From Acidobacteriota bacterium (lineage in GTDB: Bacteria > Acidobacteriota > Terriglobia > Terriglobales > Acidobacteriaceae): a stretch of DNA of 6,461 bases. The translations under genes were made by a program, and so were the position numbers. The notes below the pieces were generated by a model, which was given only the letters and a program-made list of their open reading frames with translations, made no database searches and was not told the DNA's origin. How positions within the stretch are numbered: position 1 is the first letter of the stretch; every line of letters starts with the position of its first letter. Shown piece by piece: positions 5,694-6,461 of the stretch. The stretch is from positions 1 through 6,461 of the forward strand of contig JAJZFR010000360.1 of NCBI GenBank assembly GCA_021805265.1, in the 5' to 3' direction.

Positions 5694-6461
5694 CTACGCC
5701 TCCTCTGAAATCTCGTCGAGCGGCATATTTTCCCTTGCCCAGTCAATTGCCTCGAGATAGAGGCCAGAAAAATAGGACGCTTCGCAGCCGAGTTGAACGG
5801 AAAGCGCGTCACACTGATCCCAGTTAGCCCGCTCATAACTCTCGAGCCATGAGAGGGTAGCCCGTTCCGCGTTGTTTGCACCCAGCAAGGCGTAGCGAAC
5901 GGCGTCGCGCAGCGGAAGTTGCTCCACCACCGATTCCATCGATGCATGGAGCAGAGCCGGAACCAGACTCAGCATCCCGATCAGATACTGTTCCGTGGTG
6001 TCCTGGCCACAAGGGCCTGCGGCAAGCTCACAGAAATGCGCGCGTTGAAAGGCCATCTGCAGCAGCTCCGGCGGCTTTTCCCCCAGCATCTCGCCTGCAA
6101 TCGCCAGGGTCGCCATCCTGCGGAACATCCCGTCGCCCACCAGTTGCAAAGCCATCTGTATCGACCGAATCTCGTTACGGACTCCGTAGATCGGCGAGTT
6201 TGCCAGGCGCAGCAGTCGCAGCGTGAGTGATGGGTCCTTCTTCACCAACTCGCCAAGATCATGCTGGTTCAGCGGATCTGTCAGCAACGCACGCAGCAGC
6301 TCCAGATGAACATGACGGTTCGACGGGATCGCGCGATTCTCCAGCAGCACCGGCTTTGAGAAAAAGAACCCCTGAAACAGCGTGAAACCCTCGATGCGGC
6401 ACTGATCGAAATCTTCCTTCGTCTCGACCCGCTCGGCCACCAGCCGCGCCTGGCATTTTGC
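5694..6461 (-). CDS. EAL and HDOD domain signalling protein, N-terminus beyond window
   Basis: The frame is open from the right edge (6461) to TAG at 5694-5696. It gives 255 visible residues; the true start lies outside the window, and the GTG at 6440 is internal. Visible residues 1-37 are the end of an EAL domain: AERVET (9-14), then CRIEGFTLFQGFFFSKP (21-37), which matches the last strands of c-di-GMP phosphodiesterase folds. The DDFD, ExLxR and EAL motifs themselves are not visible. Residues ~46-240 form an HDOD domain: the helix HDLGELVKKDPSLTLRLLRLANSPIYG (67-93), IRSIQMALQLVG (98-109), YLIGMLSLVPALL (159-171) and the C-terminal YLEAIDWA (235-242). This is the YuxH/CdgJ-type arrangement, in which EAL is often degenerate and the protein acts as a scaffold in motility or c-di-GMP signalling. 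Activity cannot be judged from this part. The gene is convergent with the epimerase-like gene. Confidence 0.92.
   Translation of the reverse strand, partial: AKCQARLVAERVETKEDFDQCRIEGFTLFQGFFFSKPVLLENRAIPSNRHVHLELLRALLTDPLNQHDLGELVKKDPSLTLRLLRLANSPIYGVRNEIRSIQMALQLVGDGMFRRMATLAIAGEMLGEKPPELLQMAFQRAHFCELAAGPCGQDTTEQYLIGMLSLVPALLHASMESVVEQLPLRDAVRYALLGANNAERATLSWLESYERANWDQCDALSVQLGCEASYFSGLYLEAIDWARENMPLDEISEEA

Overview
The window looks like a stretch of ordinary chromosome from a GC-rich Gram-negative soil-type bacterium. Acidobacteriota (Terriglobia/Acidobacteriaceae type) is my best guess. It rests on the large secreted Asp-box/BNR beta-propeller protein at the left edge, whose repeat phrasing resembles a family common in that phylum, together with GTG starts, strong G/C third positions and an EAL-HDOD protein. 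This is family recognition from memory, not a database match.

Layout. Bases 1-2015 (minus) hold the first 671 codons of a secreted Asp-box repeat protein whose C-terminus lies off the left edge. Bases 2016-2486 are an A/T-richer gap with short tandem duplications, an 11-bp hairpin, a perfect TATAAT on the minus strand and a doubled palindrome directly before the next ribosome binding site. It also holds one doubtful minus-strand reading frame. Bases 2487-3695 (plus) encode a ferritin-like domain fused to a VIT1/CCC1 membrane domain, the MbfA-like architecture of iron/manganese export or sequestration proteins. Convergent to it, 3725-4483 (minus) encodes an XRE helix-turn-helix plus cupin regulator. 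That gene is divergent from 4616-5587 (plus), a TIGR01777-family NAD(P)-dependent epimerase-like protein. The roughly 130-bp shared upstream region carries two inverted repeats that coincide with a possible regulator promoter. Bases 5694-6461 (minus) encode the C-terminal part of an EAL-HDOD signalling protein whose N-terminus lies off the right edge.

How the genes relate. No operon is evident: every neighbouring pair is convergent or divergent. The only plausible regulatory links are local. One is autoregulation of the XRE-cupin gene, perhaps with control of the epimerase-like gene. The other is metal- or stress-responsive control of the ferritin-VIT gene through the repeats before its start. 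I see no RNA gene, CRISPR array, insertion sequence, integrase or phage gene, and no convincing new multi-gene system. The most interesting item is the dense regulatory-looking architecture just upstream of the ferritin-VIT fusion.
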